This document shows positions 49,803 through 59,020 of a DNA stretch of 64,000 nucleotides, piece after piece. Each line of letters opens with the position of its first letter. Within the stretch, counting starts at the first letter, position 1. The notes under the pieces were generated by a model. The model ran no database searches. It worked only from the letters and a program-made list of their open reading frames with translations, and had not been told where the DNA came from. A program made the translations under genes and the position numbers. Source of the DNA: Kitasatospora phosalacinea (GTDB lineage: Bacteria > Actinomycetota > Actinomycetes > Streptomycetales > Streptomycetaceae); contig NZ_JNWZ01000028.1 of the NCBI RefSeq assembly GCF_000716545.1, forward strand, positions 11,776 through 75,775, given 5' to 3'.

Positions 49803-49945
49803 GGAGGGTCCCTCCGTCCGGGGGCGGGTGCTGTGGCGGGCCCTCGGTTACCCACTGCGCGCGGATCAACGCCTGCCGACCGGCCGCAATCGCGCGGGAC
49901 GGATCACGGAGGGATGAAAACGCCGGTCCGGGGGACACGGGTGCC

Positions 49946-51643
49946 ATGACGAGGATTCAGGGGCGCGTGCCGCCGTACGTCGCACTGGTGGTGGCGGCGG
50001 TCGCGCAGGGGGCGGCGCTGGTCGCGGCGGGACTGCTGATCACCCACCCGCCGGCGGGCTGGTGGGACCCGGGCGAGAAGGGGCTGGTCGGCTGGTTGGC
50101 CGCGCACCGCACCCCCGGCCTGACCACGGCGAGCGAGTGGCTCTCGACCATCGCCTTCACCCCGGCGATCGTGGCGGTGACGGCGACCGTCGCCGTCCTG
50201 CTGCTGCTCCGGCACCGGCGGCGGGCCGCCGTGCTGCTCGCGGGCGCGGTCACCCTGCAGGCGGTGCTGTTCGTGTCGGCCGCCCACCTGGTGGACCGGG
50301 CCCGCCCGGACGTCGTCCGGCTGGACGGCTCGCTGCCCACCTCCAGCTTCCCGTCCGGGCACGTCGGGGCGGCCACCGCCCTGTACGGGGGCCTGGGCCT
50401 GCTCGCCCTGCACGCGGTGCGCGGACGGTGGCGGGTGCCGCTGTGCGCGCTGGCCTGGGCGGTGCCGGTGCTGGTCGCCGCCAGCCGGCTCTACCGGGGC
50501 ATGCACCACCCCACCGACGTGCTGTTCGGCGTGCTCAACGGCGCGGCCGCCCTGTGGGTGGTGGCGCACGCGCTGCCCGCCCGCGCCCGGCGGGCACCGG
50601 CCGTCCCCGCCGAAACGCCGCACCCGCCCGCCGCGCTGGTCTACAACCCGCTGTCGGTGGACGACGCCCTGCTGGAGCGGCTCGCCGCGGTCCTGGTCGC
50701 CCACGGGTACGCGCCGCCGCGCCGCCTGCCCGGCGAGGCCGAGGACTGCGGCCGGGCGGCCGCCGAGCGGGCACTCGCCGACGGCGCCCGGCTGGTGGCG
50801 GCCTGCGGCGGCGACGGCACGGTCACCGCCTGCGCCGAGGCCCTGGCCGGAACGGGCGCCGTCCTGGCGGTCGTCCCCTGCGGCACCGGCAACCTGCTGG
50901 CCCGCAACCTCGGCCTGCCCACCGACCCCGAGGCGGCGCTGACCGCCGCCCTGACCGGCCGCACCCGCCGGATCGACCTGATGCGCGCCGAGGGCGACGG
51001 CCTGGACGGCCGGGCCGCCGCCGTGATGGCCGGCATGGGCCTGGACGCCGCCGTGATGGCCGACACCGGCGCCGCCCTCAAACGCCGCCTCGGCTGGCCC
51101 GCCTACGCGGTCGGCATCGCCCGGCACCTCGGCGACCGGCGGTTCGCGCTGACCGTCGCCGTGGACGGCGCCGAACCGGTGCGCCGCCAGGTGCGGATGG
51201 CGGTGGTCGGCAACGTCGGCACCCTCCAGGGCGGCGTCCGGCTGCTGCCCGACGCCGCGCCCGACGACGGCCTGCTCGACCTGGTCCTGGTCCAGCCGCA
51301 CGGGCTGCGGGGCTGGGGCGGCACCGCCCTGTCCCTGCTCACCGGACGGCGCCGGCCCGGCCCGGCCGCCCCGCTGGAGCACTTCCGGGGCCGCCGGATC
51401 GAGCTGACCGCCGACCGCGCTCGCCCCCGGGAGTGCGACGGGGACCCGGTCGGCGACGGCCGGGTGCTGGCCCTGACGGTGCGCCCGGACGCCCTGCTGG
51501 TCCGCGTCCCGGGCACTTCGGCGTCGGACGCGTCGGCGGCGGTGGAGGTGCCGGACGCGTCCGCCGCGACCCGGCCGGCCGCCGCACCGGCTTCGGCCGC
51601 CGCGGCGGGCCCGGCCGGGACCGAGCGGAAGCGGGTGGCCTGA
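49946..51643 (+). CDS. PAP2 phosphatase-diacylglycerol kinase fusion protein
   Basis: A 565-residue two-domain protein. Residues 1 to about 212 form a six-helix PAP2 phosphatase with DRARP (117-121), PSGH (136-139) and SRLYRGMHHPTD (180-191). Residues about 228 to 520 form a soluble lipid kinase of the DgkB/YegS type with LVYNPLSVDD, GGDGTV (288-293) and PCGTGNLLARNL (311-322). A Ser/Ala-rich tail follows. One half removes and the other adds a phosphate on lipids such as phosphatidate, so the fusion may interconvert lipid pools across the membrane or act on different lipids. The next gene overlaps by one base (TGATG). Confidence 0.93.
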   Translation: MTRIQGRVPPYVALVVAAVAQGAALVAAGLLITHPPAGWWDPGEKGLVGWLAAHRTPGLTTASEWLSTIAFTPAIVAVTATVAVLLLLRHRRRAAVLLAGAVTLQAVLFVSAAHLVDRARPDVVRLDGSLPTSSFPSGHVGAATALYGGLGLLALHAVRGRWRVPLCALAWAVPVLVAASRLYRGMHHPTDVLFGVLNGAAALWVVAHALPARARRAPAVPAETPHPPAALVYNPLSVDDALLERLAAVLVAHGYAPPRRLPGEAEDCGRAAAERALADGARLVAACGGDGTVTACAEALAGTGAVLAVVPCGTGNLLARNLGLPTDPEAALTAALTGRTRRIDLMRAEGDGLDGRAAAVMAGMGLDAAVMADTGAALKRRLGWPAYAVGIARHLGDRRFALTVAVDGAEPVRRQVRMAVVGNVGTLQGGVRLLPDAAPDDGLLDLVLVQPHGLRGWGGTALSLLTGRRRPGPAAPLEHFRGRRIELTADRARPRECDGDPVGDGRVLALTVRPDALLVRVPGTSASDASAAVEVPDASAATRPAAAPASAAAAGPAGTERKRVA

Positions 51644-52722
51644 TGGGGACCGCCAGCCGGGTCAGACCCGGCCGCGAGCACCTCTCCGCCGACGAGGCCG
51701 TGCACACCCTGCGCCGGGGCGCCTGGTGGCCGCTGGCGCGGGACGCCTTCGTGCGCTTCCGCTACGCCGACGGGTTCAGCCACGCCCGCGCCCTGGCCTT
51801 CCAGGCGGTGCTGGCCCTCGTCCCGTTCGCGATCGCCGTGGTCGGCCTCGCCTCCTCGCTGCACGGCGGCCCGCTCGGACAGGTGGTCGCGGGCAGCATC
51901 GAACGGATGGTCCCGGCCTCCAGCGCCGACCTGGTGCGGGACGTCCTCGACCGCAGCCGCCACCGCACCGGCGGCACCGTCGCGCTCTGGTTCGGCGCGC
52001 TGTTCGCGCTCGCCAACCTGGTCACCGCGATGTCCCAGATCGAACGCGGCGCCAACCGGATCTACGGGATCGAACGGGACCGCCCCTTCGACCGCAAGTA
52101 CGGCCGCAGCCTGCTGATGGCGGCGGGCGCGGGCCTCCCGCTGGCCGCCGGCTTCCTGGTGCTGGTGGCCGGACCGCAGGTCGCCGAGGCCGCCGACGAG
52201 GTGTTCGGGCTGGGCCCGGTCACCACCGGCGCCTGGACCCTGCTGCGCTGGCCGGTCGGCGTGCTGCTCACCGTCACCTCGGCCGCCCTGATCTTCCGCC
52301 GGGCCCCCCGCCGCCACCAGCCCGGCTACAGCTGGCTGGCCTTCGGCGCGGGCGTCCACCTGGTGCTGTGGCTGGCGGCGACCTGGCTGCTCACCCTCTA
52401 CCTGCGCCTGAGCGGCTCCTTCGACGCCGTCTACGGCCCGCTCAGCGCGGTGTTCTCGCTGCTGGTGTGGGCCTACCTGACGGCGATCTCGCTCTTCCTC
52501 GGCCTGTCCTTCGCCGCCCAACTGGAGGCCGACCGGATCGGCCGGCCCGGTCCGGTGCTGCCCGATCCGCTGGCCACCGACCAGCCCGCGGAGGACGACC
52601 GGCCCGCGGCGGACCTGCCGCCCGACACCGGCACCGGCGCCGGCGCCGACACCGACTCCGGGTCGGCACCCGAGCGCGAGCCGTCGCCCCGCGTACCGCG
52701 CCCGGGAAGGAGGGAGCCGTGA
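51643..52722 (+). CDS. YihY/BrkB family membrane protein
   Basis: A 359-residue membrane protein with six helices in the YihY/BrkB pattern: GFSHARALAFQAVLALVPFAIAVVGLAS (in parts), ALFALANLVTAMSQIERGANRIYGIERDRPF, and the last helices LVWAYLTAISLFLGLSFAAQLEA. Long misnamed ribonuclease BN, the family function is not settled; envelope or lipid transport is suggested by its neighbours. The C-terminal 60 residues are acidic and disordered (PAEDDRPAADLPPDTG). It overlaps both flanking genes and is the middle gene of a lipid operon. Confidence 0.92.
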   Translation: MGTASRVRPGREHLSADEAVHTLRRGAWWPLARDAFVRFRYADGFSHARALAFQAVLALVPFAIAVVGLASSLHGGPLGQVVAGSIERMVPASSADLVRDVLDRSRHRTGGTVALWFGALFALANLVTAMSQIERGANRIYGIERDRPFDRKYGRSLLMAAGAGLPLAAGFLVLVAGPQVAEAADEVFGLGPVTTGAWTLLRWPVGVLLTVTSAALIFRRAPRRHQPGYSWLAFGAGVHLVLWLAATWLLTLYLRLSGSFDAVYGPLSAVFSLLVWAYLTAISLFLGLSFAAQLEADRIGRPGPVLPDPLATDQPAEDDRPAADLPPDTGTGAGADTDSGSAPEREPSPRVPRPGRREP

Positions 52723-53522
52723 TCCGCCGCCCCACCCTGCGCACCCCTGCGCCCCGCACCGCGAACCCGCGCACCGCGAACCGGCGCGGCGCCGACCTGC
52801 GGCTGGGCGAGCGCCTGCTCGCCGCCGTCGCCGCGTTCGCGGTGGCCGCCGTACCGACCGCGCTGCTGCTGGTGCTGATCGAGTCCCACTGGCCGCCGCT
52901 GCACCGGCTCGACTCGGGGGCGGCGGGCCACCTGCACGCCACCGTGCGCGAGCACCCCGCCGTCCTCTCGGCGCTGCGCACCCTCAGCAACGGGGTGTGG
53001 GACCCGCTGACGATGCGGCTGCTGGTCGCGGCGGCCGTCGTCTGGCTGCTGTGGCGGCGGGCCTGGCGGCTGGCGGTGTGGGCCGCGGCCACCGTGGCCG
53101 CCTCCGGGCTGATCGGCTGGGCGGTGAAGGCCGCCGTCGCCCGGGCCCGGCCCGCGCTGCCCGACCCGGTGGCGCACGCCCCCGGCTTCTCGTTCCCGTC
53201 CGGGCACGCGATGACGGCCGCGACCTGCTGCGCCGTGCTGCTGCTGGTGTTCTCGCCGGTGCTGCGCCCGCCGTGGCGGTGGGCGGCCCGGGGGCTGGCC
53301 GGACTGAGCGTGCTGGGCGTGGGGTTCACCCGGGTCGCGCTCGGCGTGCACTGGGCCAGCGACGTGCTGGGCGGGTGGCTGCTGGGCCTCGCCCTGGTGG
53401 CCGCCACCGCCTGGGCGTTCGAGGGCTGGCGGCGCGACACCGGTCGTCCCGTCCCGCCGCCGCTCGCCGAGGGGCTGGAGCCCGAGCTCGCCCCGGACGG
53501 ACCGGAGCGACCGGAGGAGTGA
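52719..53522 (+). CDS. PAP2-family phosphatase
   Basis: A 267-residue PAP2 membrane phosphatase. Signature segments are KAAVARARPALPDP, FPSGHAMTAAT and RVALGVHWASDVLGGW. Six helices are predicted, after a basic N-terminus with repeated TAN units (RTANPRTANRR). The GTG at 52719 follows AAGGAGGG. It is the third gene of the operon with the PAP2-kinase fusion and BrkB protein, and may act on undecaprenyl pyrophosphate, phosphatidate or phosphatidylglycerophosphate. Confidence 0.93.
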   Translation: MIRRPTLRTPAPRTANPRTANRRGADLRLGERLLAAVAAFAVAAVPTALLLVLIESHWPPLHRLDSGAAGHLHATVREHPAVLSALRTLSNGVWDPLTMRLLVAAAVVWLLWRRAWRLAVWAAATVAASGLIGWAVKAAVARARPALPDPVAHAPGFSFPSGHAMTAATCCAVLLLVFSPVLRPPWRWAARGLAGLSVLGVGFTRVALGVHWASDVLGGWLLGLALVAATAWAFEGWRRDTGRPVPPPLAEGLEPELAPDGPERPEE

Positions 53523-53540
53523 GCGCGGGCCGGGGGTGGC

Positions 53541-53897
53541 TCAGCCGCCCCGGTGCAGCGCGGCGATCGCGTCCTCGACGGTGTCGTGGCAGGGCAGCAC
53601 CCGGTCCACGCCGGTCATGGCGAGCAGTCGGCCGACGTCGGGGGTGGTGCCGACCAGGGCCAGCGAGGTGCCGGCGATCCGGGTGCGGCGGAAGGCGAAG
53701 AGCAGTTCGGCCACGCCGAGGGAGTCGCAGAAGCTCAGCAGCGTGAGGTCCAGCACCAGCGGCAGCGTCTCGGCGGTGCGCTCCACGGCCCGGTGCAGGC
53801 GCGGCGCGGTGTGGTAGTCCAGCTCCCCCGCGAGCACGACGACGGTCGCCCCCACGGGATGGACGCGGACCTCGATGGTCAGGGCGTACTCGGGCAC
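53541..53897 (-). CDS. STAS-domain anti-sigma factor antagonist
   Basis: A 118-residue single STAS domain. It has VVVLAGELDYHTAPRLHRAVE, then LVLDLTLLSFCDSLGVAELL, where Ser64 is in the position phosphorylated in SpoIIAA/RsbV-type antagonists. The end (GRLLAMTGVDRVLPCHDTVEDAI) is standard. The GTG at 53897 gives the normal family length. It lies about 100 bases downstream of the six-gene stressosome operon on the same strand and may be its output antagonist, dephosphorylated by the regulator/phosphatase encoded next to it. Confidence 0.93.
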   Translation of the reverse strand: MPEYALTIEVRVHPVGATVVVLAGELDYHTAPRLHRAVERTAETLPLVLDLTLLSFCDSLGVAELLFAFRRTRIAGTSLALVGTTPDVGRLLAMTGVDRVLPCHDTVEDAIAALHRGG

Positions 53898-53998
53898 GGG
53901 GCTCCGTACGTTGCGAGGCGGGCGGGCAGGTGGGTGAGCGGGGTGCGGTGGCCGCGGCGGGCCCGTCGGGTGGTGGGGCGGCCGGGCGCGGCCGGGGG

Positions 53999-55636
53999 TC
54001 AGTCGAGCCTGGCGAGCAGCAGCGCGACGTCGTCGGTCTGGGCCCGGGCGAACGAGGACAGCAGCAGGTCGGCCGCCGGGCCCAGTTCGGCGGGGGCGGT
54101 GGCGAAGGCGTCCCGCAGGGCGTCCAGGCCGCTCTGCAGGTGCTCGCCGGGCACCTCGATCAGGCCGTCGGTGACCAGCAGCAGGGTGGTGCCGGGCGGC
54201 ACGGCGCAGTCGACCGGCGGCGGCTGCGGCACGTTCAGGCCGAGCAGGATGCCGTGCTCGGTCAGGTAGCGGGTGGTGCCGCCCGGCAGCCGCAGCAGCG
54301 GCGGCAGGTGGCCGGCGTTGGCGACCCGGACGCTGCGGCGGTCGGGGGCGATCAGCACCAGGCAGACCGTCGCGGTCAGGCCCGGGCGCAGCCGGGTCAG
54401 CAGGGTGTCCAGCCGGTGCAGCAGGGTCTGCGGGTCGTGGCCCTCGATGGCGTAGGCGCGCAGCGCGTGGCGCAGCTCGCCCATCGCCATCGCGGCCTCC
54501 AGGGAGTGGCCGGCCACGTCGCCGATCGCCAGCAGCAGCCCGGCGGGGGTGTCGATCGCCTCGTAGAAGTCGCCGCCGATCTCGCTGCGGGCGGAGGCCG
54601 GCTCGTACCGGACGGCGAGGTCGACGCCGGGGACGGCGGGCAGCCGGCTGGGCAGGAAGCTGCGCTGCAGGGTGAGCGCGAGGGCGTGCTCCTCGGCCTG
54701 GCTGCGCTGGGCCTCCAGGGCGAGCGCCCCGGCCTGGGTGAGCTGGGGGAGCAGCCCGCGCTCGTCGGGGGCGGCGACCGCGTTCCGGTCGACGACCACG
54801 GCGAGCAGCGGCCGGCCGGGCTTGGTGCGGGCCGCCACCAGGGCGACCGGCCCGGCCGGCAGGCCCGTGCCGTCCAGCCCGTGGTCGGCCAGGACGCCGT
54901 GCCACTCGTCGGCGTCCAGCAGGGTGGTGGCGGTGCCGGTGGCGTCGCCCAGGGTGTGGTGGGCGATGACGTCGAGCAGCACGGGCGGGGCCTGGAGCAG
55001 CCGCACCTCCTGGCCGGCCGGCAGGCCCGGGCCGTGGTGGGCCAGGTGCAGGGCGTCGCGGTCGGGTCCGAGGGCGATCGCGGTGGCCCGGGCGGCGCCG
55101 AGCCGGGCCGCGCCGAGCGCGGCCGAGGTGACCAGCGCGTCCGTGTCGGCGGCGCCGTACAGGTCGAGCGTGCTGCGGTGCAGGGCCGCGACCCGGGCGG
55201 CCAGGCGCTCGGCGCGCCGGCGGGCCCGGGCGTAGCGCAGCACCGCGGTGACGGTGGCCTGGAGCTCGGCCGGGTCTATCGGTTCGGTCAGGTAGGCGTC
55301 GGCGCCCCGGTGCAGGCCCTGGGTGCGGTCGCTGGCCTCGATCGCGGTGGCGGAGATGTGGACCACGGGCAGCGCGGCGGTGCGCGGCCCCCGCTTGATC
55401 CGCTCGCACACCTCGAAGCCGGTCATGTCGGGCAGGCTGATGTCCACCACGGCGAGTTCGGGCAGCTCGGCGGTGGGGGAGCGCTCCAGCAGCGCGAGGG
55501 CCTGGGCGCCGTCGACCGCCTCGACGACGGTGTGCCCGGAGCGGCGCAGCCAGCTGCCGACGACGTAGCGGGTGGCGTCGTTGTCGTCGAGCACCAGGAC
55601 GGTGGCGGGCTCGGCGTCCGGGCCGGTCCTGGTCAT
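53999..55636 (-). CDS. Response regulator with GAF-like and SpoIIE PP2C output
   Basis: A 545-residue protein. The receiver domain (about 12-130) has DDND acidic residues, phosphoacceptor Asp65 (LAVVDISLPDMTG) and a Thr/Ser in VHISATA; the Lys position is replaced by TEPIDPAE, so the switch Lys is missing. A middle GAF-like region follows (about 150-320), then a SpoIIE phosphatase at about 345-545 (YEPASARSEIGGDFYEAID, IGDVAGHSLEAAMAMG). It should dephosphorylate a STAS protein when activated by the hybrid kinase encoded just upstream, with which it overlaps by 4 bases. This resembles RssB/RsbU-type outputs. Confidence 0.93.
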   Translation of the reverse strand: MTRTGPDAEPATVLVLDDNDATRYVVGSWLRRSGHTVVEAVDGAQALALLERSPTAELPELAVVDISLPDMTGFEVCERIKRGPRTAALPVVHISATAIEASDRTQGLHRGADAYLTEPIDPAELQATVTAVLRYARARRRAERLAARVAALHRSTLDLYGAADTDALVTSAALGAARLGAARATAIALGPDRDALHLAHHGPGLPAGQEVRLLQAPPVLLDVIAHHTLGDATGTATTLLDADEWHGVLADHGLDGTGLPAGPVALVAARTKPGRPLLAVVVDRNAVAAPDERGLLPQLTQAGALALEAQRSQAEEHALALTLQRSFLPSRLPAVPGVDLAVRYEPASARSEIGGDFYEAIDTPAGLLLAIGDVAGHSLEAAMAMGELRHALRAYAIEGHDPQTLLHRLDTLLTRLRPGLTATVCLVLIAPDRRSVRVANAGHLPPLLRLPGGTTRYLTEHGILLGLNVPQPPPVDCAVPPGTTLLLVTDGLIEVPGEHLQSGLDALRDAFATAPAELGPAADLLLSSFARAQTDDVALLLARLD

Positions 55637-57450
55637 GATCCGTCCTCGGGTGGGTGCGGTCGGCGCGGTGCGGTCGGGCGGGGGTCGGACAGGGCGGCGG
55701 CGATCCGGCCGCTGCTCAGGCCGGACTTGGGCAGCACCGCGCGGGCGTGCGACAGGCGGGCCCGGTCGGCGGCGGTCAGCGAGGCGGAGGTGAGGATGAC
55801 GACGGGCGTCTGCCGCAGCGCGGGATCGGCCCGCAGCTCGGCGAGGACCTGGTACCCGTCGACGTCCCCGAGGTGCAGGTCGAGGACGATCGCGTCGGGC
55901 CGGTTGTCGCGGATCACGGCGAGCGCGGCCGCGCCGTCGTGGGCCTCCACCACCCGCTCGGCGATCTCGTGCAGCAGCGGGCGCAGCACGTCCCGGAACG
56001 CCGGGTCGTCGTCGACCGCGACCAGCACGCCCAGCCGGGCGCCGACCGGCGGGGCCGGGCGCGCGGGCAGCCGGACGGTGAGCGAGGTGCCCCGCCCGGG
56101 GGTGCTGTCCAGGCGCAGCGTGCCGCCGAGGATCTCGGTCAGCCGGCGGGCGTACGGCAGGCCCAGGCCCGTGCCGCGGCGGCCCCGCTGGTGCGCGCCC
56201 TTCACCTGGTAGAACTCCTCGAAGACGCGTTCGTGCTGGTCGGCCGGGATGCCCACGCCGGTGTCGGTGACGGTCAGCACCAGGACCGGGACCTCGGCCC
56301 CGGCCTCCTCGATCCGGGCGGTCAGCTCCACCGAGCCCTGCTCGGTGAACTTCAGTGCGTTGGACAGCAGGTTGCGCAGGATCCGCACCAGCATCGTCTC
56401 GTCGCCGAGCAGTTCCCCCGGCGCCTCGGGCGCGGGGCCGATGCGCAGCGCGACGCCGGGGCGGGCCAGGCCGCGCAGGGTGCCGTCCAGGTGGGTGAGG
56501 ACGGCCCGCAGGTCCAGCGGCGCCCACAGCGGGTCGAGGGTGCCGGACTCCGCCTTCGCGACGTCGAGCAGCTCGTCCACCAGGGCGAGCAGGGTCCGGC
56601 CGGAGTCCGCGATCAGGGACAGCTGGCGGAAGCGCTCCTCCGGCGGGGCGCCGGCGTCGGCGCGCAGCAGCTCGGCCAGGCCCACCACCGCGTTGACGGG
56701 GGTGCGCAGCTCGTGGCTGACGTTCGCCCAGAACCGGCTCTTGGCCTCGCTGGCCTCGCGCAGCTGCCGGGACTTCTCGTCGAGTTCGGCGTACAGCGCC
56801 ACCACGCCCCGGTTGGTCTCCTCCAGCTCCTCCGAGAGCTCCGAGTACAGCGCCAGGACGCCCCGGTTGGTCTCCTCCAACTCGCTGTTCAGGCGGCGCA
56901 GTTCCTCGCGCTGGGCACGGGTGTGCTCCAGGGCGGCGATCAGGTCGCGGGTCTGCGCCCGGGAGTCCTCCAGGGCGCTGGGTCCGGTGTGCGCGTCGAG
57001 CAGGCGGCGGGCCCGCCCGACCAGCTCCTGGTCGTGGTCCGGGCCGTGGCCCAACCGCTGCTCGATGCGCACCAGACCGTCCCCGCCTCCGTGCTCGTGG
57101 TGGGTGGACAGCAGCCGGGCGGACGCCTCCAGCGCCTCGGTGGGCAGCCGGTGACCGCCCCGCCAGACCAGGGTGACCCGCAGGGCTCCCGGCGGGCCCG
57201 GCAGCAGGTCGAACTCGGCGGTGAGCCGTTCGGCGCCGAGCAGGCCGCGGCCCAGCTCGCTCAGCGCGGTGGCCAGCCGGACGGCGTCCTGCCCGTCCGC
57301 GCCGAGCAGGTCGGCGACGGCGCGGGCGCTGCGGCGCAGCGCGAAGGTGTCCCGGGCGGCGGCCACCGAGGTGGTGCCCAGGTGCACGGCCGACTGTCCG
57401 TCCCCGTGTCCGTCGGGCCGGTGGTCCGGCTGCCCGGTCGGCGCGTTCAC
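55633..57450 (-). CDS. Hybrid sensor histidine kinase in stressosome operon
   Basis: A 605-residue cytoplasmic hybrid kinase. Residues about 25-130 resemble a degenerate anti-sigma-type ATPase (LATALSELGRGLLG, RVTLVWRGGH). A coiled coil at about 165-235 carries a direct repeat, ELEETNRGVLALYSEL and ELEETNRGVVALYAEL. The kinase core follows: phosphoacceptor His246 (WANVSHELRTPVNAVVG), N box NLLSNALKF, TDTGVGI, GTGLGLPYA. A C-terminal receiver (about 478-595) has VAVDDDPAF and IVLDLHLGD; its Lys region is LPKSG. No membrane helix. The GTG start overlaps the upstream ATPase/phosphatase gene, so signals from the stressosome are probably passed to it. Confidence 0.93.
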   Translation of the reverse strand: MNAPTGQPDHRPDGHGDGQSAVHLGTTSVAAARDTFALRRSARAVADLLGADGQDAVRLATALSELGRGLLGAERLTAEFDLLPGPPGALRVTLVWRGGHRLPTEALEASARLLSTHHEHGGGDGLVRIEQRLGHGPDHDQELVGRARRLLDAHTGPSALEDSRAQTRDLIAALEHTRAQREELRRLNSELEETNRGVLALYSELSEELEETNRGVVALYAELDEKSRQLREASEAKSRFWANVSHELRTPVNAVVGLAELLRADAGAPPEERFRQLSLIADSGRTLLALVDELLDVAKAESGTLDPLWAPLDLRAVLTHLDGTLRGLARPGVALRIGPAPEAPGELLGDETMLVRILRNLLSNALKFTEQGSVELTARIEEAGAEVPVLVLTVTDTGVGIPADQHERVFEEFYQVKGAHQRGRRGTGLGLPYARRLTEILGGTLRLDSTPGRGTSLTVRLPARPAPPVGARLGVLVAVDDDPAFRDVLRPLLHEIAERVVEAHDGAAALAVIRDNRPDAIVLDLHLGDVDGYQVLAELRADPALRQTPVVILTSASLTAADRARLSHARAVLPKSGLSSGRIAAALSDPRPTAPRRPHPPEDGS

Positions 57451-58607
57451 CAGGCACCCTTCGCGACCACCACGCCGGCGTCGTCCCGGCGCACCCCCGC
57501 CTCGCGCAGCAGCAGGGCGGCGGCGGTGACGGGCAGGTGGGAGAACAGGCCGGGGACGTCGACGGCCCGCCAGCGGTCGGTCAGCCCGTCCGAGTGCAGC
57601 ACGACCGCGCTGCCGGGCGGCAGGTCCTGCCGGACGGTGTGCGGCGCGGGCAGCTGGTGGCCGACGATGCCGGGGGAGGAGGGCAGCGAACGCCGCGCCC
57701 CGGTGGCGGTGTCCACCACGAAGGCGCTGACGTTGCCGACCCCGCAGAACGTCAGCCGGGCGGCGGCCGGCTCGACCAGGGCGACGGCGACCGCCCCGCC
57801 GCGCCCGGCGCGCAGCACCCGGTGCAGGTCGGCCAGCACCTGTTCGGGCCGCTGCGCGGGGCCGCGGTGGAAGGCGGCGACGGCGTCCGAGGCGGCCCGG
57901 GCGGCGAGCGGACCGTGGCCCAGGCCGTCGCAGAACATCAGCAGGAAGGCGCCGGAGCCCTCCCCGGGGCCCGGCTCGGCGGAACCCTGGACCCGGGGCA
58001 CCCGGTTGGTCAGCACCGACCAGTCCAGCGCGCCCCCGGCAGGCCGGGCCGGGACGGGGTCGGGCAGCGGCGTCGGCCCGGCCGGGCGGACCGCCCAGGC
58101 GTCGCCGCACAGCTCCTGCCCGCTCATCGGCCGGGTCAGCCCGGCCGCGGCCGGCTCGCCCGCCGCGGCCGCCGCCCGGCCCGCCGGGGTGCGGTTCCAG
58201 AACCGGGCGGTCAGCACGGTGCCCCGGCCCGGCAGCGAGTGCAGGTCGAAGGCGTCGGCGAGGCGGGCGACCGCGCCCAGGCCGATGCCCAGGGTCGAGC
58301 CGGAGGAGTAGCCGTCGGCGAGCGCGGCCGGGACGTCCGTCATCCCCGGCCCGCTGTCGACGGTGAGGAACTCCAGCGCCGCCTCGGTGTCGGTGCGCAC
58401 CACGCGCAGCACCATCGCCCCGTCGGCGGCGTGCCGGCGCAGGTTGGTGGCGGCCTCGCTGACGGCGAGCGCCACCTCGGCGGCCCGCTCGGGCAGCAGG
58501 CCGATCCGGTGGGCGAGCTGCCGGGCCGCGGTGCGGGCGGCGGCGGGCAGCGAGTCGGAGTGCCGGAACCAGACGGTGTCCTCGTACCCGGCCGGGGCGG
58601 CGGTCAC
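57447..58607 (-). CDS. Anti-sigma-type ATPase fused to PP2C phosphatase (RsbT/RsbX-like)
   Basis: A 386-residue two-domain protein. Residues about 10-140 are an HATPase switch-kinase domain (AEVALAVSEAATNLRRHA, DSGPGM, GSTLGIGLGAVARLADAFD). Residues about 180-380 are a PP2C-like domain (GDAWAV, MFCDGLGHGPLAARAASDAV, VLHSDGLTDRW, RRDDAGVVVAK) related to RsbX, the phosphatase that resets stressosomes. Fusing the two could couple phosphorylation and reset of RsbS/RsbR. The GTG at 58607 overlaps the rsbT stop by 4 bases. Confidence 0.92.
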   Translation of the reverse strand: MTAAPAGYEDTVWFRHSDSLPAAARTAARQLAHRIGLLPERAAEVALAVSEAATNLRRHAADGAMVLRVVRTDTEAALEFLTVDSGPGMTDVPAALADGYSSGSTLGIGLGAVARLADAFDLHSLPGRGTVLTARFWNRTPAGRAAAAAGEPAAAGLTRPMSGQELCGDAWAVRPAGPTPLPDPVPARPAGGALDWSVLTNRVPRVQGSAEPGPGEGSGAFLLMFCDGLGHGPLAARAASDAVAAFHRGPAQRPEQVLADLHRVLRAGRGGAVAVALVEPAAARLTFCGVGNVSAFVVDTATGARRSLPSSPGIVGHQLPAPHTVRQDLPPGSAVVLHSDGLTDRWRAVDVPGLFSHLPVTAAALLLREAGVRRDDAGVVVAKGAW

Positions 58608-59020
58608 CGGGCCCACTTCGTCACCGACACCTTCGTCCCGGCGCCGGGCGCGCTGTCCAGCTCGAACTCGTCCACCAGCCGGCGGGCCCCGCTCAGGCCC
58701 AGGCCCAGCCCGCCGCCGGAGGTCCAGCCGTCGGTCAGGGCGAGGTCCAGGTCGGGGATGCCGGGGCCGCTGTCCTCGAACACGGCGTGCACGCCCACCC
58801 GGGCACCGTTGCGGACGGTGGCGCAGCGCATCCGGCCGCCGCCGCCGTACACCAGGGTGTTGCGGGCCAGTTCGCTGGCCGCGGTGACCAGCTTGGTCTG
58901 GTCGACCAGCGACAGCCCGCACTGCTGGGCGTACGTCCGGACGGTCTGCCGGGCCCGCACCACGTCGTCGTTGGACCCGATCGGCACGGTCTGCTCGCCC
59001 TCCACCCGTGGGCCGGTCAC
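58604..59020 (-). CDS. rsbT: RsbT-like serine/threonine switch kinase
   Basis: A 138-residue HATPase_c_2 protein of the RsbT type. It has VRTYAQQCGLSLVDQTKLVTAASELARNTLVYGGGG (in parts), the N box ELARNTLVYG, DSGPGIPD and GGLGLGLSGARRLVDEF boxes. In Bacillus RsbT is held by RsbS/RsbR complexes, phosphorylates them upon stress and then activates its partner phosphatase. The order RsbR-RsbS-RsbT is preserved here. A GTG at 59020 gives the full domain; overlap with rsbS is 4 bases. Confidence 0.93.
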   Translation of the reverse strand: MTGPRVEGEQTVPIGSNDDVVRARQTVRTYAQQCGLSLVDQTKLVTAASELARNTLVYGGGGRMRCATVRNGARVGVHAVFEDSGPGIPDLDLALTDGWTSGGGLGLGLSGARRLVDEFELDSAPGAGTKVSVTKWAR

